From Pelagimonas sp. (lineage in GTDB: Bacteria > Pseudomonadota > Alphaproteobacteria > Rhodobacterales > Rhodobacteraceae), in assembly GCA_025210455.1 (NCBI GenBank), contig JAOARQ010000049.1:20394-84393 (forward strand): a DNA stretch of 64,000 bases. Reading direction: 5' to 3'. A program made the position numbers and the translations under genes. Position 1 is the first letter of the stretch; the number at the start of each line of letters is the position of its first letter. Below, piece by piece: positions 24,057 through 33,069 of the stretch. Under the pieces are notes generated by a model, which saw only the letters and a list, made by a program, of their open reading frames with translations, did not search any database and was not told where the DNA came from.

Positions 24057-25292
24057 ATGACAAACTGGTTTTCTTGTCAAAACCATTCTTGGATCAAGCG
24101 GAATTTCGGCAAGATTGCTCTGGTTTTCTGCGTGTTGAGCAGTTCCTTGCAGGCGCAGCCTATTTCGTCGGATGGCCAGGCGCAGTCGGTTTTACAGGCT
24201 TTTCAACAAGCCGAGGATCTGCCTAGCCGCTTTGAACTGGCGCGGCAGATGGCGGCGATCCGCTATGATCAGGGGCGTTTGATGGCCGCACAGTGGTGGC
24301 TGCGGCGGGCGGCGAACTATGCGCCTGATCGTACGCGGGCAGATGAAAACCGCGCGGATTTCCAGAAAATTCGTGGTCAGGCGCGGTTTCGGCCCAGTCT
24401 GTCGTTCAATGCGCGCCCATCAAGCAATATCAACAATGGCGCCGAAGATCGGATTCTTTCGCTGGGCAATATCATTTTGGTATTTCCCTCAAGTGCTCTG
24501 GCGCTGTCGGGAATCGAATACACCGGCCGCGCCACGCTGGAATGGCGCCTGTCGGAAAGCGCGCGACAGCGCAGTTTTGTCGATCTGGATTTTTACGGCC
24601 GCACCTATTCCCTTTCCCCCGACGCCAAGCGCCTTGCGCCACGGGCACGCGGGCGGGATTATGCGCTGACGCAACTGGCGGTGGGGGTTAGCCATCTGCG
24701 CCAGCTGCACCCGGATCTGGGGCCTACCCGCCTGCGGTTCAGCATAGGTCAGGTGCGGTCAGGCGGTCAGGATCTGCGCAGCTTCCGACGACTGGATCTG
24801 GGGCAGTCCTTTCGCCTGTCACAGCGCACCGAGGCGCTGGTGTCAGCCTATGTCGAAAACCAGATCCCGCTGCGCAGTGATCAGCCACGGGCAGTGTTGC
24901 GGGGGCTGCGTGGTGAAACACTGATGCGGTTGCAGGGCGGTGACAGCCTGCGGGTCAGTCTGGATCATCAAAACTATGACGCCAGCATTCGCACCTCATC
25001 GTTTCGGGAAAGCCAGCTGCATGTCACCTATGCTCTGGCCAAGCCGATCCTGACTGTTGGGGTCTCTGTCTTTGGCGCGGCGTCGCGCAAGCGCTATGAT
25101 GAGTTTTCGCTTTCGCTGGATGGGCGTCGTGATCAACGGTTTGAAATCGGCGCGACCTTTGTGTTCAACGAAGCCACCTTTTTGGGGTTTTCCCCCAATC
25201 TGACAGTCTCGGCCCATCGCACCAGTTCGAATGTCGATCTGTTCGATTCGCGGGGTGCCTCGGTCAGTATGGGGTTCCAGTCGCGGTTTTAA
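24057..25292 (+). CDS. Slam-like (DUF560) outer membrane protein with N-terminal TPR-type helices
   Basis: A 411 aa protein. The start at ATG 24057 is preceded by a GGAG site. A signal peptide ends near LQAQP, a helical region of about 80 residues follows (QAFQQAEDLPSRFELARQMAAIRYDQGRLMAAQWWLRRAANYAPD), then the DUF560 barrel: FRPSLSFNARPSSNINNG, LRFSIGQVRSG, and the C-terminal GFSPNLTVSAHRTSSNVDLFDSRGASVSMGFQSRF pattern, which recalls the closing strands of surface lipoprotein assembly modulators. Slam proteins move lipoproteins to the cell surface. The neighbouring CAP lipoprotein is a candidate client. Confidence 0.75.
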   Translation: MTNWFSCQNHSWIKRNFGKIALVFCVLSSSLQAQPISSDGQAQSVLQAFQQAEDLPSRFELARQMAAIRYDQGRLMAAQWWLRRAANYAPDRTRADENRADFQKIRGQARFRPSLSFNARPSSNINNGAEDRILSLGNIILVFPSSALALSGIEYTGRATLEWRLSESARQRSFVDLDFYGRTYSLSPDAKRLAPRARGRDYALTQLAVGVSHLRQLHPDLGPTRLRFSIGQVRSGGQDLRSFRRLDLGQSFRLSQRTEALVSAYVENQIPLRSDQPRAVLRGLRGETLMRLQGGDSLRVSLDHQNYDASIRTSSFRESQLHVTYALAKPILTVGVSVFGAASRKRYDEFSLSLDGRRDQRFEIGATFVFNEATFLGFSPNLTVSAHRTSSNVDLFDSRGASVSMGFQSRF

Positions 25293-27097
25293 TGCGCGTC
25301 GCCCGCACCGGCGGTGAACTGCAAACGTGCCAGCCGGGCATAAAGTCCGTCCTGTGCTACCAGTTCCTCATGGGTGCCGGTGGCGGTGATGCGACCCTTG
25401 TCCATGACAACAATCCGGTCGGCCTTTTTCACCGTTGCCAGACGGTGCGCCACGATCAGGGTGGTGCGGCCCTGCGCCAGCGTATCAACCGCCTGCTGCA
25501 CCGCCTGTTCGCTGGCCGCATCCAACGCGCTGGTGGCTTCGTCCAGTAGCAGAACCGGGCTGTCGCGCAGAATGGCGCGGGCGATGGCGACGCGCTGTTT
25601 TTGCCCGCCTGACAGCATCACACCGCGTTCACCCAGCCATGTGTCATAGCCGTCTTTCAGATCCATCAGGAAATCATGGGCCGCGGCGGCATGGGCGGCG
25701 GCCTCGATTTCCGCGTCCGTTGCATCGGGGCGGCCAAAGCGGATGTTGTCGCGGGCCGATGCGGCAAAGATTACCGGATCCTGGGGTACCAGCGCGATAT
25801 GGCGGCGGAACTCGGCCCGTGTCATCTGGGGCAGGGCAATGCCATCCAGCCGGATTGCGCCTTTGTTCGGATCATAAAAGCGCTGGATCATCTGGATAAT
25901 CGTGGTCTTGCCCGCGCCGGAAGGGCCCACAAAGGCCACGGTTTCACCAGGGGAAATTGTCAGATTGACCTCATTGAGCGCCGAGACATCCGGGCGCGCC
26001 GGATAGGCAAAGGACACAGCGTCAAAGGTGATTTCGCCACGCACCGGGCTGGCCAGTGACTGTGGTTGGGCTGGGTCTTTGACGGTGTCTTCTGCGTTCA
26101 GTAGCTCTACCAGACGTTCTGTGGCGCCAGCGGCGCGCTGCAGTTCGCCGATGATTTCCGACAGTGACCCAACAGCCCCGGCCACCAGCACCGCAAGGAT
26201 CACGAACTGCACCAGCTCACCTGGCATCATTGTGCCCGCGCGCACGTCCGAGGCCCCGACCCAAAGCACGCCCACAACCCCGGTAAACACAAGGAAGATC
26301 ACAATCGCGGTCATGACCGCGCGGGTCCAGATGCGCTGTTGGGCCGAGCCAAAGCTCTTTTCGGTGATCTCGCCAAAAACTGACCGCGACCGAGCCTCAT
26401 GGGTATAGGCCTGCACGGTCTGCACCGCCCCAAGCGCCTCTGACGCATTGCCCGAGCTTTCCGCAATCCAATCCTGATTTTCACGGCTCAGCTTGCGCAG
26501 CCTGCGCCCCAGAACGGCAATCGGCACGATCACGGCGGGAACGATCAGCAGCACCAGCCCCGTCAGCTTAAGCGAGGTCAGCAGCAACAGGATCATGCCC
26601 CCAAAGAACATCAGCACATTGCGCAGCGCGACCGAAACAGACGATCCGATCACCGACAGGATTAGCGTGGTATCGGTGGTGATCCGGCTAAGGACTTCGC
26701 CGGTCAGGGTCTTTTCATAGAAACTGGGGGACAGGCCGATCACCTTGTCAAACACCGCCTTGCGAATATCGGCGACAACCCGTTCGCCAAAGCGCGTGAC
26801 CAGCGCATAGCGCAGCGCCGTGCCCACAGCCAAAGCCCCGGCAATCGCCAGTGCTGCGCCGAAATACTGATCAAGGATCGCGCCATTTTCCACGTTGAAG
26901 TTATCCACCACCCGGCGCACCGCCAGCGGCAAGATCAGCGACAGGCTGGCAGTGACGGTCAGCGCGATCAGCGCCGCGACCATCTGCAGGCGATAGGGGC
27001 GCATAAAGGGCCAGAGTGCGCGCAACGATCCCAATTGGCGCGATGTTTCGCGATCCGTTTCGGCTTTGCTCAGGGTCGTTCCACGGGCCATGTCCAC
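25289..27097 (-). CDS. ABC exporter, MsbA/multidrug half-transporter type
   Basis: A 602 aa half-transporter: six membrane helices in about residues 30-320 followed by an ATPase domain. Walker A is GPSGAGKTT, Q-loop VPQDPVIF, signature LSGGQKQR, Walker B VLLLDEATSALD, and H-loop VAHRLATV. It probably works as a homodimer to flip lipids or export amphiphilic compounds. The substrate cannot be read from sequence. Its stop overlaps the stop of the Slam-like gene by 4 bases in convergent orientation. Confidence 0.9.
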   Translation of the reverse strand: MDMARGTTLSKAETDRETSRQLGSLRALWPFMRPYRLQMVAALIALTVTASLSLILPLAVRRVVDNFNVENGAILDQYFGAALAIAGALAVGTALRYALVTRFGERVVADIRKAVFDKVIGLSPSFYEKTLTGEVLSRITTDTTLILSVIGSSVSVALRNVLMFFGGMILLLLTSLKLTGLVLLIVPAVIVPIAVLGRRLRKLSRENQDWIAESSGNASEALGAVQTVQAYTHEARSRSVFGEITEKSFGSAQQRIWTRAVMTAIVIFLVFTGVVGVLWVGASDVRAGTMMPGELVQFVILAVLVAGAVGSLSEIIGELQRAAGATERLVELLNAEDTVKDPAQPQSLASPVRGEITFDAVSFAYPARPDVSALNEVNLTISPGETVAFVGPSGAGKTTIIQMIQRFYDPNKGAIRLDGIALPQMTRAEFRRHIALVPQDPVIFAASARDNIRFGRPDATDAEIEAAAHAAAAHDFLMDLKDGYDTWLGERGVMLSGGQKQRVAIARAILRDSPVLLLDEATSALDAASEQAVQQAVDTLAQGRTTLIVAHRLATVKKADRIVVMDKGRITATGTHEELVAQDGLYARLARLQFTAGAGDAH

Positions 27098-27197
27098 TCC
27101 TCACATCGTCTGGAGCCGGGTTTTGACAGGTCAGACGGTTTGGTCAAGCCAGAATTCGCCGAAAGCAACGGTAAGACGCAGTGTTTGTCGGGATTGG

Positions 27198-27268
27198 AGC
27201 GGGCAGCGGGAATCGAACCCGCACCAAGAGCTTGGAAGGCTCGTGTGATACCATTTCACCATGCCCGC
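27198..27268 (-). tRNA. tRNA-Gly (anticodon TCC)
   Basis: Read on the minus strand, a 7-bp acceptor stem GCGGGCA/TGCCCGC closes a cloverleaf. The D arm is ATGGTGAAATGGTATCA, the anticodon loop is CTTCCAA with anticodon TCC, and the T arm is GCGGGTTCGATTCCCGC. The discriminator base is U, as usual for bacterial tRNA-Gly. The 71 bases exclude CCA, which is not encoded. A TTGACG box lies upstream on the same strand. Confidence 0.95.
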
Positions 27269-27321
27269 GCTGTGGGAGCACACTTAGGATAGGTGCCCGG
27301 CGGCGTCAAGCACCTGAGGTT

Positions 27322-27352
27322 GAAAAAAGGCCGCCCTATGAAAGGGCGGCCT
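27322..27352 (-). terminator. rpiB terminator
   Basis: AGGCCGCCCT (27328-27337) and AGGGCGGCCT (27343-27352) form a stem. On the minus strand it is followed by a run of Ts (the AAAAAA at 27323-27328). It lies 37 bases after the rpiB stop. Confidence 0.9.
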
Positions 27353-27389
27353 GCAATGGTTTTTATCATCGCGCCAAAGTGTTGCAGGC

Positions 27390-27839
27390 TTACCCTTCGA
27401 TGGCGGTGATCATATCCACGCGGGTGCCGTGGCGACCCCCTTCGAATTCGGACTCAAGAAAGGCATCCACAATCGACATTGCCAGGCTTTCCCCTACGAC
27501 GCGCGCGCCGATTGACAGGATATTGGCGTTATTGTGCTGGCGGATCATGCGGGCGGAAAATTCATCTGAACAGACACCGCAGCGAATGCCTTTGACCTTA
27601 TTGGCGGCCATCATGATGCCCTGACCTGTGCCGCACAGGATGATCCCAAGGGCACAGTCCCCTGAAGCCACACGCTTTGCGGCGGCTTCGCCATGGGTTG
27701 GGTAATGGGTGCTTTCCGGCGAAGTCGGGCCGATATCGACCGCCTCCCAGCCTTTGGCAGTGATATGTTCGGCAATCGCCTGACGCATTGCGATTGCGGC
27801 GTGGTCGCTTGACAGGACAATACGTTTGTTGCTGGTCAT
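27390..27839 (-). CDS. rpiB: Ribose 5-phosphate isomerase B
   Basis: A 149 aa RpiB/LacAB isomerase that interconverts ribose 5-phosphate and ribulose 5-phosphate. The start MTSNKRIVLSSDHAA at 27839 has GGGGG at ribosome-site distance; an ATG five codons earlier is also possible. The catalytic Cys is in GIILCGTGQG, and the family blocks HAAIAMRQAI, THYPTHGEAAA, CSDEFSARMIRQHNNANILSIGARVVG are intact. Its supply of ribose 5-phosphate is relevant to PRPP and phosphonate products, but this is general metabolism. Confidence 0.94.
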   Translation of the reverse strand: MTSNKRIVLSSDHAAIAMRQAIAEHITAKGWEAVDIGPTSPESTHYPTHGEAAAKRVASGDCALGIILCGTGQGIMMAANKVKGIRCGVCSDEFSARMIRQHNNANILSIGARVVGESLAMSIVDAFLESEFEGGRHGTRVDMITAIEG

Positions 27840-28054
27840 CGAAGAAGCCCCCATCCAAAGGCAGTTGTAGACAGGTGCCTTGGAACAGGTGAGGTGCGAT
27901 TTGTCAAATTATCCTGCGCTTGGGTGGTCTGAGCGTTGGAAAACCGCGTAATGGCAGGCCTGCTGTGGCCAGCCGCCCAACTTTTGCCATGATCGCGGCA
28001 TAGTAAACGCCTTATGAACATCAGGTGGGGGCCTGTGTTGGTTAAGGAACTGTC

Positions 28055-28390
28055 ATGCGCTATTCTGGTCTTGTTGCTGCCCTTGCTTGCGGTGTTGTGG
28101 CCGCGCCGCTCTTTGCTGCCGATCATACGGTGACATTGACGGGCGGTGGATTCTTCCCTGATCGCATTCATCCGCAAATTGGCGATACCGTGATTTTTGT
28201 GAACCGCACCGACGAAGTGCTTTCGGCGGCGGCCACGGATGGATCATGGCAGACGGGCAGTCTTCAGCCCGATCAGGAATACCGCCTGCCCATCGCACAG
28301 GGTATGACGCAAAGCTTTAGCGATGGCGGCGAAGGCACCGGGTTTATCGACTATAACAACCCGGCAGATGTGGCGTTGGGATCGAACTGA
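28055..28390 (+). CDS. Small exported cupredoxin-like protein lacking copper ligands
   Basis: A 111 aa protein with signal peptide MRYSGLVAALACGVVAAPLFA. The mature part HTVTLTGGGFFPDRIHPQIGDTVIFVNRTDEVLSAAA resembles the first strands of plastocyanin-like cupredoxins, where a His normally follows NxT. The mature chain has no Cys or Met site for type 1 copper, so copper binding is unlikely. The 3' end overlaps the convergent YedK-type gene by 40 bases. Confidence 0.6.
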   Translation: MRYSGLVAALACGVVAAPLFAADHTVTLTGGGFFPDRIHPQIGDTVIFVNRTDEVLSAAATDGSWQTGSLQPDQEYRLPIAQGMTQSFSDGGEGTGFIDYNNPADVALGSN

Positions 28391-29067
28391 TCTTCGTCGA
28401 AAGGTTCGATGACCTCTTCGATCAGCTCGGGCCCTGTGGCGCGGTTTGAGTTGACCTTTGGGCTGACCCGGTGAAACTTCAGATCGCCTTCTGGCGCGGC
28501 CTTCATCAGTGTGGCGGCGCCAAAGCCCTGTTCCCCCAGCCACTTGCCCCAGTTTTCCTGCGCGATCAGAACAGGCATCCGGTGATGGATTGCTGACATC
28601 TGCGTATTGGCGGCGGTGGTGACGATGGCGCAAGTGCGTAAAGGCTGATCTGCTTTGGTCCAGTCCTGCCAGACCCCGGCAAAGGCAAAGGGGGTCTGAT
28701 CGTGGGTTTGAATATACCATGGCAGGCGGTTGCCTTTTGCGTCCTTTGTCCATTCATAGAATCCGGTTGCGGGAATAAGACAGCGGCGCTGGTGGCAGGC
28801 CTCGCGAAAGGCGGGTTTCTCGGCAATGGTCTCCGCGCGGGCATTGATCAGTAGCGGGCCAGAACTGGGGGTATCGTACCAATGGGGCAAAAACCCCCAC
28901 CGCATGCTGACCAACTGCCGTTGACCGTCCGGGTTCAGAACCACATGGATATTTGTGGTGGGACAGACATTGTAATTGGGCACATCGGGCAGATCATTTG
29001 CCGGGCGGGCAGAGAACATCTGCGCCATGGCATCATTGGGCAGGGTGACAGCAAGGCGACCGCACAT
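28351..29067 (-). CDS. SOS response-associated peptidase / abasic-site crosslinker (YedK/HMCES family)
   Basis: A 238 aa SRAP-domain protein. The essential Cys2 follows the initiator Met (MCGRLAVTL), and the other catalytic residues appear in LLINARAETIAEKPAF (Asn), RCLIPATGFYEW (Glu) and MSAIHHRMPVLI (His). These proteins crosslink covalently to abasic sites in single-stranded DNA. No LexA-like box (GTTCN7GTTC) is visible upstream. Confidence 0.93.
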   Translation of the reverse strand: MCGRLAVTLPNDAMAQMFSARPANDLPDVPNYNVCPTTNIHVVLNPDGQRQLVSMRWGFLPHWYDTPSSGPLLINARAETIAEKPAFREACHQRRCLIPATGFYEWTKDAKGNRLPWYIQTHDQTPFAFAGVWQDWTKADQPLRTCAIVTTAANTQMSAIHHRMPVLIAQENWGKWLGEQGFGAATLMKAAPEGDLKFHRVSPKVNSNRATGPELIEEVIEPFDEDQFDPNATSAGLL

Positions 29068-29132
29068 ATGGGACCCTATCGGATAAAATTCAACGGCTTG
29101 TGTTTCGCCTCAGCTTGGCCCTATCTCGGGGC

Positions 29133-29687
29133 ATGACACAAGCCTCGATCTGCATTCCGTATTTTTCCGACACCGGTCACACCAAAGCGCTGGCGCAGGC
29201 CATTGCCCAGGGGGCCGGGCGCGGGCATCTGATGGATGTTACGCAGCTAAGTGAACCGGATTGGGCGCTGCTGGATCAGGCCGACATGATCGTGATGGGC
29301 GCGCCAACCTATATGGGATCGACGGCGGCGCGGTTTGACATGTTTCTGGAACAGGCGGCTGAACGCTGGCTGGATCAGCAATGGCGGGACAAGATGGCCG
29401 CAGGGTTTACCGTGGCAATCCACCCGTCGGGCGATAAGCTGGTGGCCCTGCAACGCCTGTCGACCTTTGCGGCGCAGATGGGCATGATCTGGGTGGGCAA
29501 CGCTTGCATCGGCGCACCTGCGCGGCCTGAAAACGGGCCGATCAATCGCGATGGTAGCTGGCTGGGGCTGATGGCAACAGCAACCGGGGGTGAAACGCTT
29601 GTGTCGCAGGGGGATCAGGAAACAGCCCGGATCTTTGGCGCGCGTCTGGCCCAATCAGCAGATCGCTGGCGGCGCGGAGCCACCTGA
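29133..29687 (+). CDS. Flavodoxin / WrbA-like NAD(P)H quinone reductase family protein
   Basis: A 184 aa flavodoxin-fold protein. The start is ATG 29133 (MTQASICIPYFSDTGHTKAL); an in-frame ATG at 29100 precedes it without support. The FMN phosphate loop is FSDTGHTK, the second flavin loop MGAPTYMGSTAARF. A quinone or azo-dye reductase role is usual for the family. It is followed by a convergent Lrp-type regulator with 2 bases between the stops. Confidence 0.8.
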   Translation: MTQASICIPYFSDTGHTKALAQAIAQGAGRGHLMDVTQLSEPDWALLDQADMIVMGAPTYMGSTAARFDMFLEQAAERWLDQQWRDKMAAGFTVAIHPSGDKLVALQRLSTFAAQMGMIWVGNACIGAPARPENGPINRDGSWLGLMATATGGETLVSQGDQETARIFGARLAQSADRWRRGAT

Positions 29688-29689
29688 CG

Positions 29690-30106
29690 CTAGCGCAGTG
29701 TCTTCAAAATCAGGTTTGAGGTCGAACTGGCGATCAAAGGGCTGCTGCCAACAGTGTCGTTCAAGGCCGCAAGCCGCGCAGCATCGGGCAGCGCGCATCT
29801 GACCAGCGCGTCGGTGTCCCCTGACAGCGACAGAACCTCTTGCACGCCCGGCAGCCCGCGCAGCCATGTCAAAGCCCGGTCACAGGGCCGTTCGGCAATC
29901 GTCACAAACAGTACAGCACGGACCAATCCGTCCCACTCTGGGGCAATATGGGCATGGTAGCCGGTGATCACGCCCGATGTCTCAAGCCGGGTCAGACGAT
30001 CCTGCACCGCCGTGCGCGACAGACCGATCCGCCGCCCGATTTCCGCTGCGCTGATCCGCGCGTTGTGCTCCAGAACCGCCAGTATGTGCTTGTCTGTCTG
30101 ATCCAA
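29690..30106 (-). CDS. Lrp/AsnC-family transcriptional regulator
   Basis: A 138 aa regulator. The N-terminal winged helix is MDQTDKHILAVLEHNARISAAEIGRRIGLSRTAVQDRLTRLE. A C-terminal RAM domain follows (GVITGYHAHIAPEWDGLVRAVLFVTIAE, VQEVLSLSGDTDALVRCALPDAARL). Such proteins sense amino acids. It is divergent from the cupin gene with about 115 bases between, so the cupin gene is a candidate target. Confidence 0.9.
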   Translation of the reverse strand: MDQTDKHILAVLEHNARISAAEIGRRIGLSRTAVQDRLTRLETSGVITGYHAHIAPEWDGLVRAVLFVTIAERPCDRALTWLRGLPGVQEVLSLSGDTDALVRCALPDAARLAALNDTVGSSPLIASSTSNLILKTLR

Positions 30107-30221
30107 GTGACATTCCCCCGTTTGGCAGGCCGATAACGTCGAAACGCAACTGTCCGCGTTTTTGTAGCGCGGCTAGCATCTCCGCATGAATCTATCGACA
30201 CAGATCTAGTTAGGCGAAACC

Positions 30222-30533
30222 ATGCAAAAGATCACCGCAAAAGACTTCACCGGCCAAACAGCCTGGGAGGCATTGGATATTGAGCGCATCGAAGGCGCGA
30301 CAGTGCGGCTGCATTGGACGGATGCGCCCTATAAATGGCATATCAATGATGGCCCCGAAGTCTTTGTGGTTCTGGAGGGTGAGGTGGACATGCACCTGCG
30401 CAAAGAGGGCAGGGAACAGGTCTGGCGCCTGCGGCCCGGCGATATTTTTCACGCCGAAGATGGCGATGAACATGTGGCCCATCCTGATGGCCCTGCGAGG
30501 GTTCTGGTGATTGAAAAAGAAGGCAGTGTCTAA
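30222..30533 (+). CDS. Small cupin-domain protein
   Basis: A 103 aa single cupin barrel. Motif 1 residues are in YKWHINDGPEVFVVLEGEVDMHLR and motif 2 in WRLRPGDIFHAEDGDEHVAHPDGPARVLVIEKEG, with His and Glu suited to metal binding. Function is unknown; divergent transcription from an Lrp-type regulator suggests amino-acid-related control. Confidence 0.8.
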   Translation: MQKITAKDFTGQTAWEALDIERIEGATVRLHWTDAPYKWHINDGPEVFVVLEGEVDMHLRKEGREQVWRLRPGDIFHAEDGDEHVAHPDGPARVLVIEKEGSV

Positions 30534-30535
30534 AA

Positions 30536-30837
30536 TCAGCCCGCCTTGCGCGCGATTTCGATCTTGGCTTCGAGCAGCGAAATATCCTGCATCACCCGCC
30601 GACGCTCCGTGCGATCTGCGGTCTCCAGCAGCTCTTGTCGCAGTTTGGCCAGCTCTTGTGAAAGCGACACAAAGGCGGGCACCGCGCCATTGTCTTTCAT
30701 GATCCGGTTGATCACCGCGTTTTCCGGATCGTCGCAGGCGGGCAGGGGTTGGCCAGCCCCTTGAGATTGTCAAAGGCACCGTCTTTTTCAGCCGCCTGAA
30801 TGCGGGCGTTGATCAGGTCTATCAGCGGATGATCCAT
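30536..30837 (-). pseudogene. DUF1992 (DnaJC28-like) gene with a single-base frameshift
   Basis: The minus strand starts MDHPLIDLINARIQAAEKDGAFDNLKGLANP in one frame. It continues in another frame as PACDDPENAVINRIMKDNGAVPAFVSLSQELAKL and ends EAKIEIARKAG at a stop at 30536. The two halves together make a normal DUF1992 protein of about 100 aa. The break is at the run of four Gs at 30745-30748 (plus strand); one more G would restore the frame (the interval is 302 bases, not a multiple of 3). Either a recent mutation or a homopolymer sequencing error. Confidence 0.8.
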
Positions 30838-30994
30838 GGGGGATTGGTGCCACGGCTGCGGCGGTCAATCAATCCCTTGCCTTGGCGGCAGGGGGAACGC
30901 AGCGTTAATCTTCAGTGTCGCAGCGTTGGTCCCCTTGCATGAAACCCTGATCCGCCTCAAAATGTCGCAAAGAAAAAACGGGAGGAGACTGCAT

Positions 30995-32884
30995 ATGGCC
31001 TATGATGGCATTCGGGACCGCGATGCAATTCAAGCGGAAATGCCTTGGGAAGAGCGGAGCGTGCCCGATACCCTGTGGGAACAGATCTGCATGACAGCGG
31101 AGAAATTCCCCAAACGTCCGGCCTTTAGCTATCAGCTGCTCTCTGGTCCGACCGACAAGGCCGAAACCCTGAGCTGGGAAGACGTGCGTGACATGACAGC
31201 CCAAAGCGCGAACCTGTTTCGCAGCCTTGGGGTCAAGGAAAATGACGTCATCGCCTATGTGCTGCCAAATGCCAGCGAAACCATTGTCACCCTGCTGGGC
31301 GGTGCGGTTGCTGGTATCGTCAACCCGATCAACCCGCTGCTGGAGCCGGAACAGATTGGGGCGATCCTGCGCGAAACCAACGCCAAGGTGGTGGTAACGC
31401 TCAAACCCTTCCCAAAAACCGATATCGCGGAAAAAGTGGCCGAAGCCGTGCGCCACGCACCCCATGTACACACCATTTTACAGGTGGATCTGAACCGCTA
31501 TCTGACCCCGCCGAAATCCTGGATTGTACCGCTGATCCGCCCCAAAATGCCGGGCAACACCCATGCGGAAATCAAGGATTTCAACAAAGAGCGCAAAAAG
31601 CAGCCCAAGACCCTGCAGTTTGAAAATGTGAAACAGGATCGCGTTGCGGCCTATTTCCACACCGGCGGCACCACCGGTATGCCCAAGGTGGCGCAGCATA
31701 AATATTCGGGGATGCTCTACAACGGCTGGCTTGGCTCGAAACTGCTGTTCACCGAAGAAGACAACATCATGTGTCCGCTGCCGTTGTTCCACGTCTTTGC
31801 GGTGCATGTGATTGTGATGGCGGCGATCCGTTCCGGCGCGCGCGTGGTCTTTCCAACCCCGGCGGGCTATCGTGGTGATGGGGTGATGGATAACTTCTGG
31901 AAGCTCTGCGAGCGCTGGAAGATCTCTTTTATCATCACCGTGCCCACCGCGGTGGCGGCGCTGATGCAGCGCAAGGTGGATGCGGATATTTCCACGGTCA
32001 AAACCGCCTTTTCCGGCTCAGCCCCCATGCCGATGGAGCTGTTTAAACGCTTTAGCGATACCTGCGGTGTGACCATCTGCGAAGGCTATGGCCTGACCGA
32101 AGCCACCTGTCTGGTGTCCGTCAACCCGCCGGATGGCGAAAAGAAAGTGGGCTCAACCGGGATCCCGCTGCCTTATTGTGATGTGAAGATTGTCAATGTG
32201 GTCGATGGGGCGCCTGTGGAATGCGCGACCGATGAAATCGGCGAAATCTGCATTTCCAATCCCGGCGTTTTTGCAGGCAACACCTATACCGAGGCCGATA
32301 AGAACGTCGATCTCTATCATTTTGACACCTATCTGCGCACAGGGGATCTGGGGCGTCTGGATGCCGAAGGTTATCTGTGGATCACCGGTCGGGCCAAGGA
32401 TCTGATCATTCGCGGCGGTCATAATATTGATCCAGCGGAAATCGAAGAGGCGCTGCAAACCCACCCGGCGGTGGCCTTTGCCGGTGCCATTGGCCAGCCA
32501 GATGCCTATTCGGGCGAATTGCCCTGCGCCTATGTCGAACTGGTTGAAGGCGGTGAAGTCAGCGAACAGGAATTGCTGGACTATGCCTCGGTGCATGTGC
32601 ACGAACGCGCGGCACATCCCAAGCATATGACCATTCTGCCTGAACTGCCCAAAACAGCGGTGGGCAAAGTGTTCAAGCCCGATCTGCGCAAAATGGCGAT
32701 CACCCGTGTGTATAATGAGGCACTGGAAAAAGCCGGTTGCGCCGCGCGTGTCGTTTCGGTGCTGGACGATAAAAAGCGCGGCCTTATCGCAGAAGTGCAG
32801 GCCAATGGCGCAAGTGTCGAACAGGTCGGCGAGGTGCTTGGTAGCTATACCCGGCCTTGGGAATGGGCCGAAGCCGCAGCATAA
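30995..32884 (+). CDS. Acyl-CoA synthetase (AMP-forming)
   Basis: A 629 aa ANL-superfamily enzyme that activates a carboxylic acid to its CoA thioester. The start at ATG 30995 (MAYDGIRDRDAIQ) has a strong GGAGGAG site; frames starting upstream are rejected. The AMP-binding P-loop is FHTGGTTGMPKV, then SGSAPMP, GYGLTEATC, LRTGDLGRLD and GRAKDLIIRGGHNIDP (hinge). The catalytic Lys is in PKTAVGKVFKPDLRK. It is longer than the usual 510-560 aa, with extra C-terminal residues. Probably a medium- or long-chain fatty acid substrate. Confidence 0.9.
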   Translation: MAYDGIRDRDAIQAEMPWEERSVPDTLWEQICMTAEKFPKRPAFSYQLLSGPTDKAETLSWEDVRDMTAQSANLFRSLGVKENDVIAYVLPNASETIVTLLGGAVAGIVNPINPLLEPEQIGAILRETNAKVVVTLKPFPKTDIAEKVAEAVRHAPHVHTILQVDLNRYLTPPKSWIVPLIRPKMPGNTHAEIKDFNKERKKQPKTLQFENVKQDRVAAYFHTGGTTGMPKVAQHKYSGMLYNGWLGSKLLFTEEDNIMCPLPLFHVFAVHVIVMAAIRSGARVVFPTPAGYRGDGVMDNFWKLCERWKISFIITVPTAVAALMQRKVDADISTVKTAFSGSAPMPMELFKRFSDTCGVTICEGYGLTEATCLVSVNPPDGEKKVGSTGIPLPYCDVKIVNVVDGAPVECATDEIGEICISNPGVFAGNTYTEADKNVDLYHFDTYLRTGDLGRLDAEGYLWITGRAKDLIIRGGHNIDPAEIEEALQTHPAVAFAGAIGQPDAYSGELPCAYVELVEGGEVSEQELLDYASVHVHERAAHPKHMTILPELPKTAVGKVFKPDLRKMAITRVYNEALEKAGCAARVVSVLDDKKRGLIAEVQANGASVEQVGEVLGSYTRPWEWAEAAA

Positions 32885-32885
32885 C

Positions 32886-32912
32886 AAAAGGGGGCCTTGG
32901 CCCCCTTTTTTC
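32886..32912 (+). terminator. Terminator of the acyl-CoA synthetase gene
   Basis: AAAAGGGGGCC and GGCCCCCTTTT flank a TT loop, with further Ts, starting 2 bases after the stop. Confidence 0.9.
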
Positions 32913-33069
32913 TGAGTATGCCGTGTGAAGTGGAAACCTGTCTTGCGCGTTTCCACATGCGATATCGAGAGACAGAGCACGCGACCGGCCTCAAGGTGGC
33001 CTGCAACAAAAGTCGCTTAGGTGAAATTCGACTTTTGCCGCGACTGCACTTATGTCGACCGAACTGATC

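Noticed and set aside
29068..29132. Possible LexA box before the YedK-type gene
   Set aside because: No GTTC-N7-GTTC or similar pattern is present.
30210..30779. Long minus-strand frame opposite the cupin gene
   Set aside because: A shadow of the cupin gene and the frameshifted DUF1992 gene; no motifs and no ribosome site.
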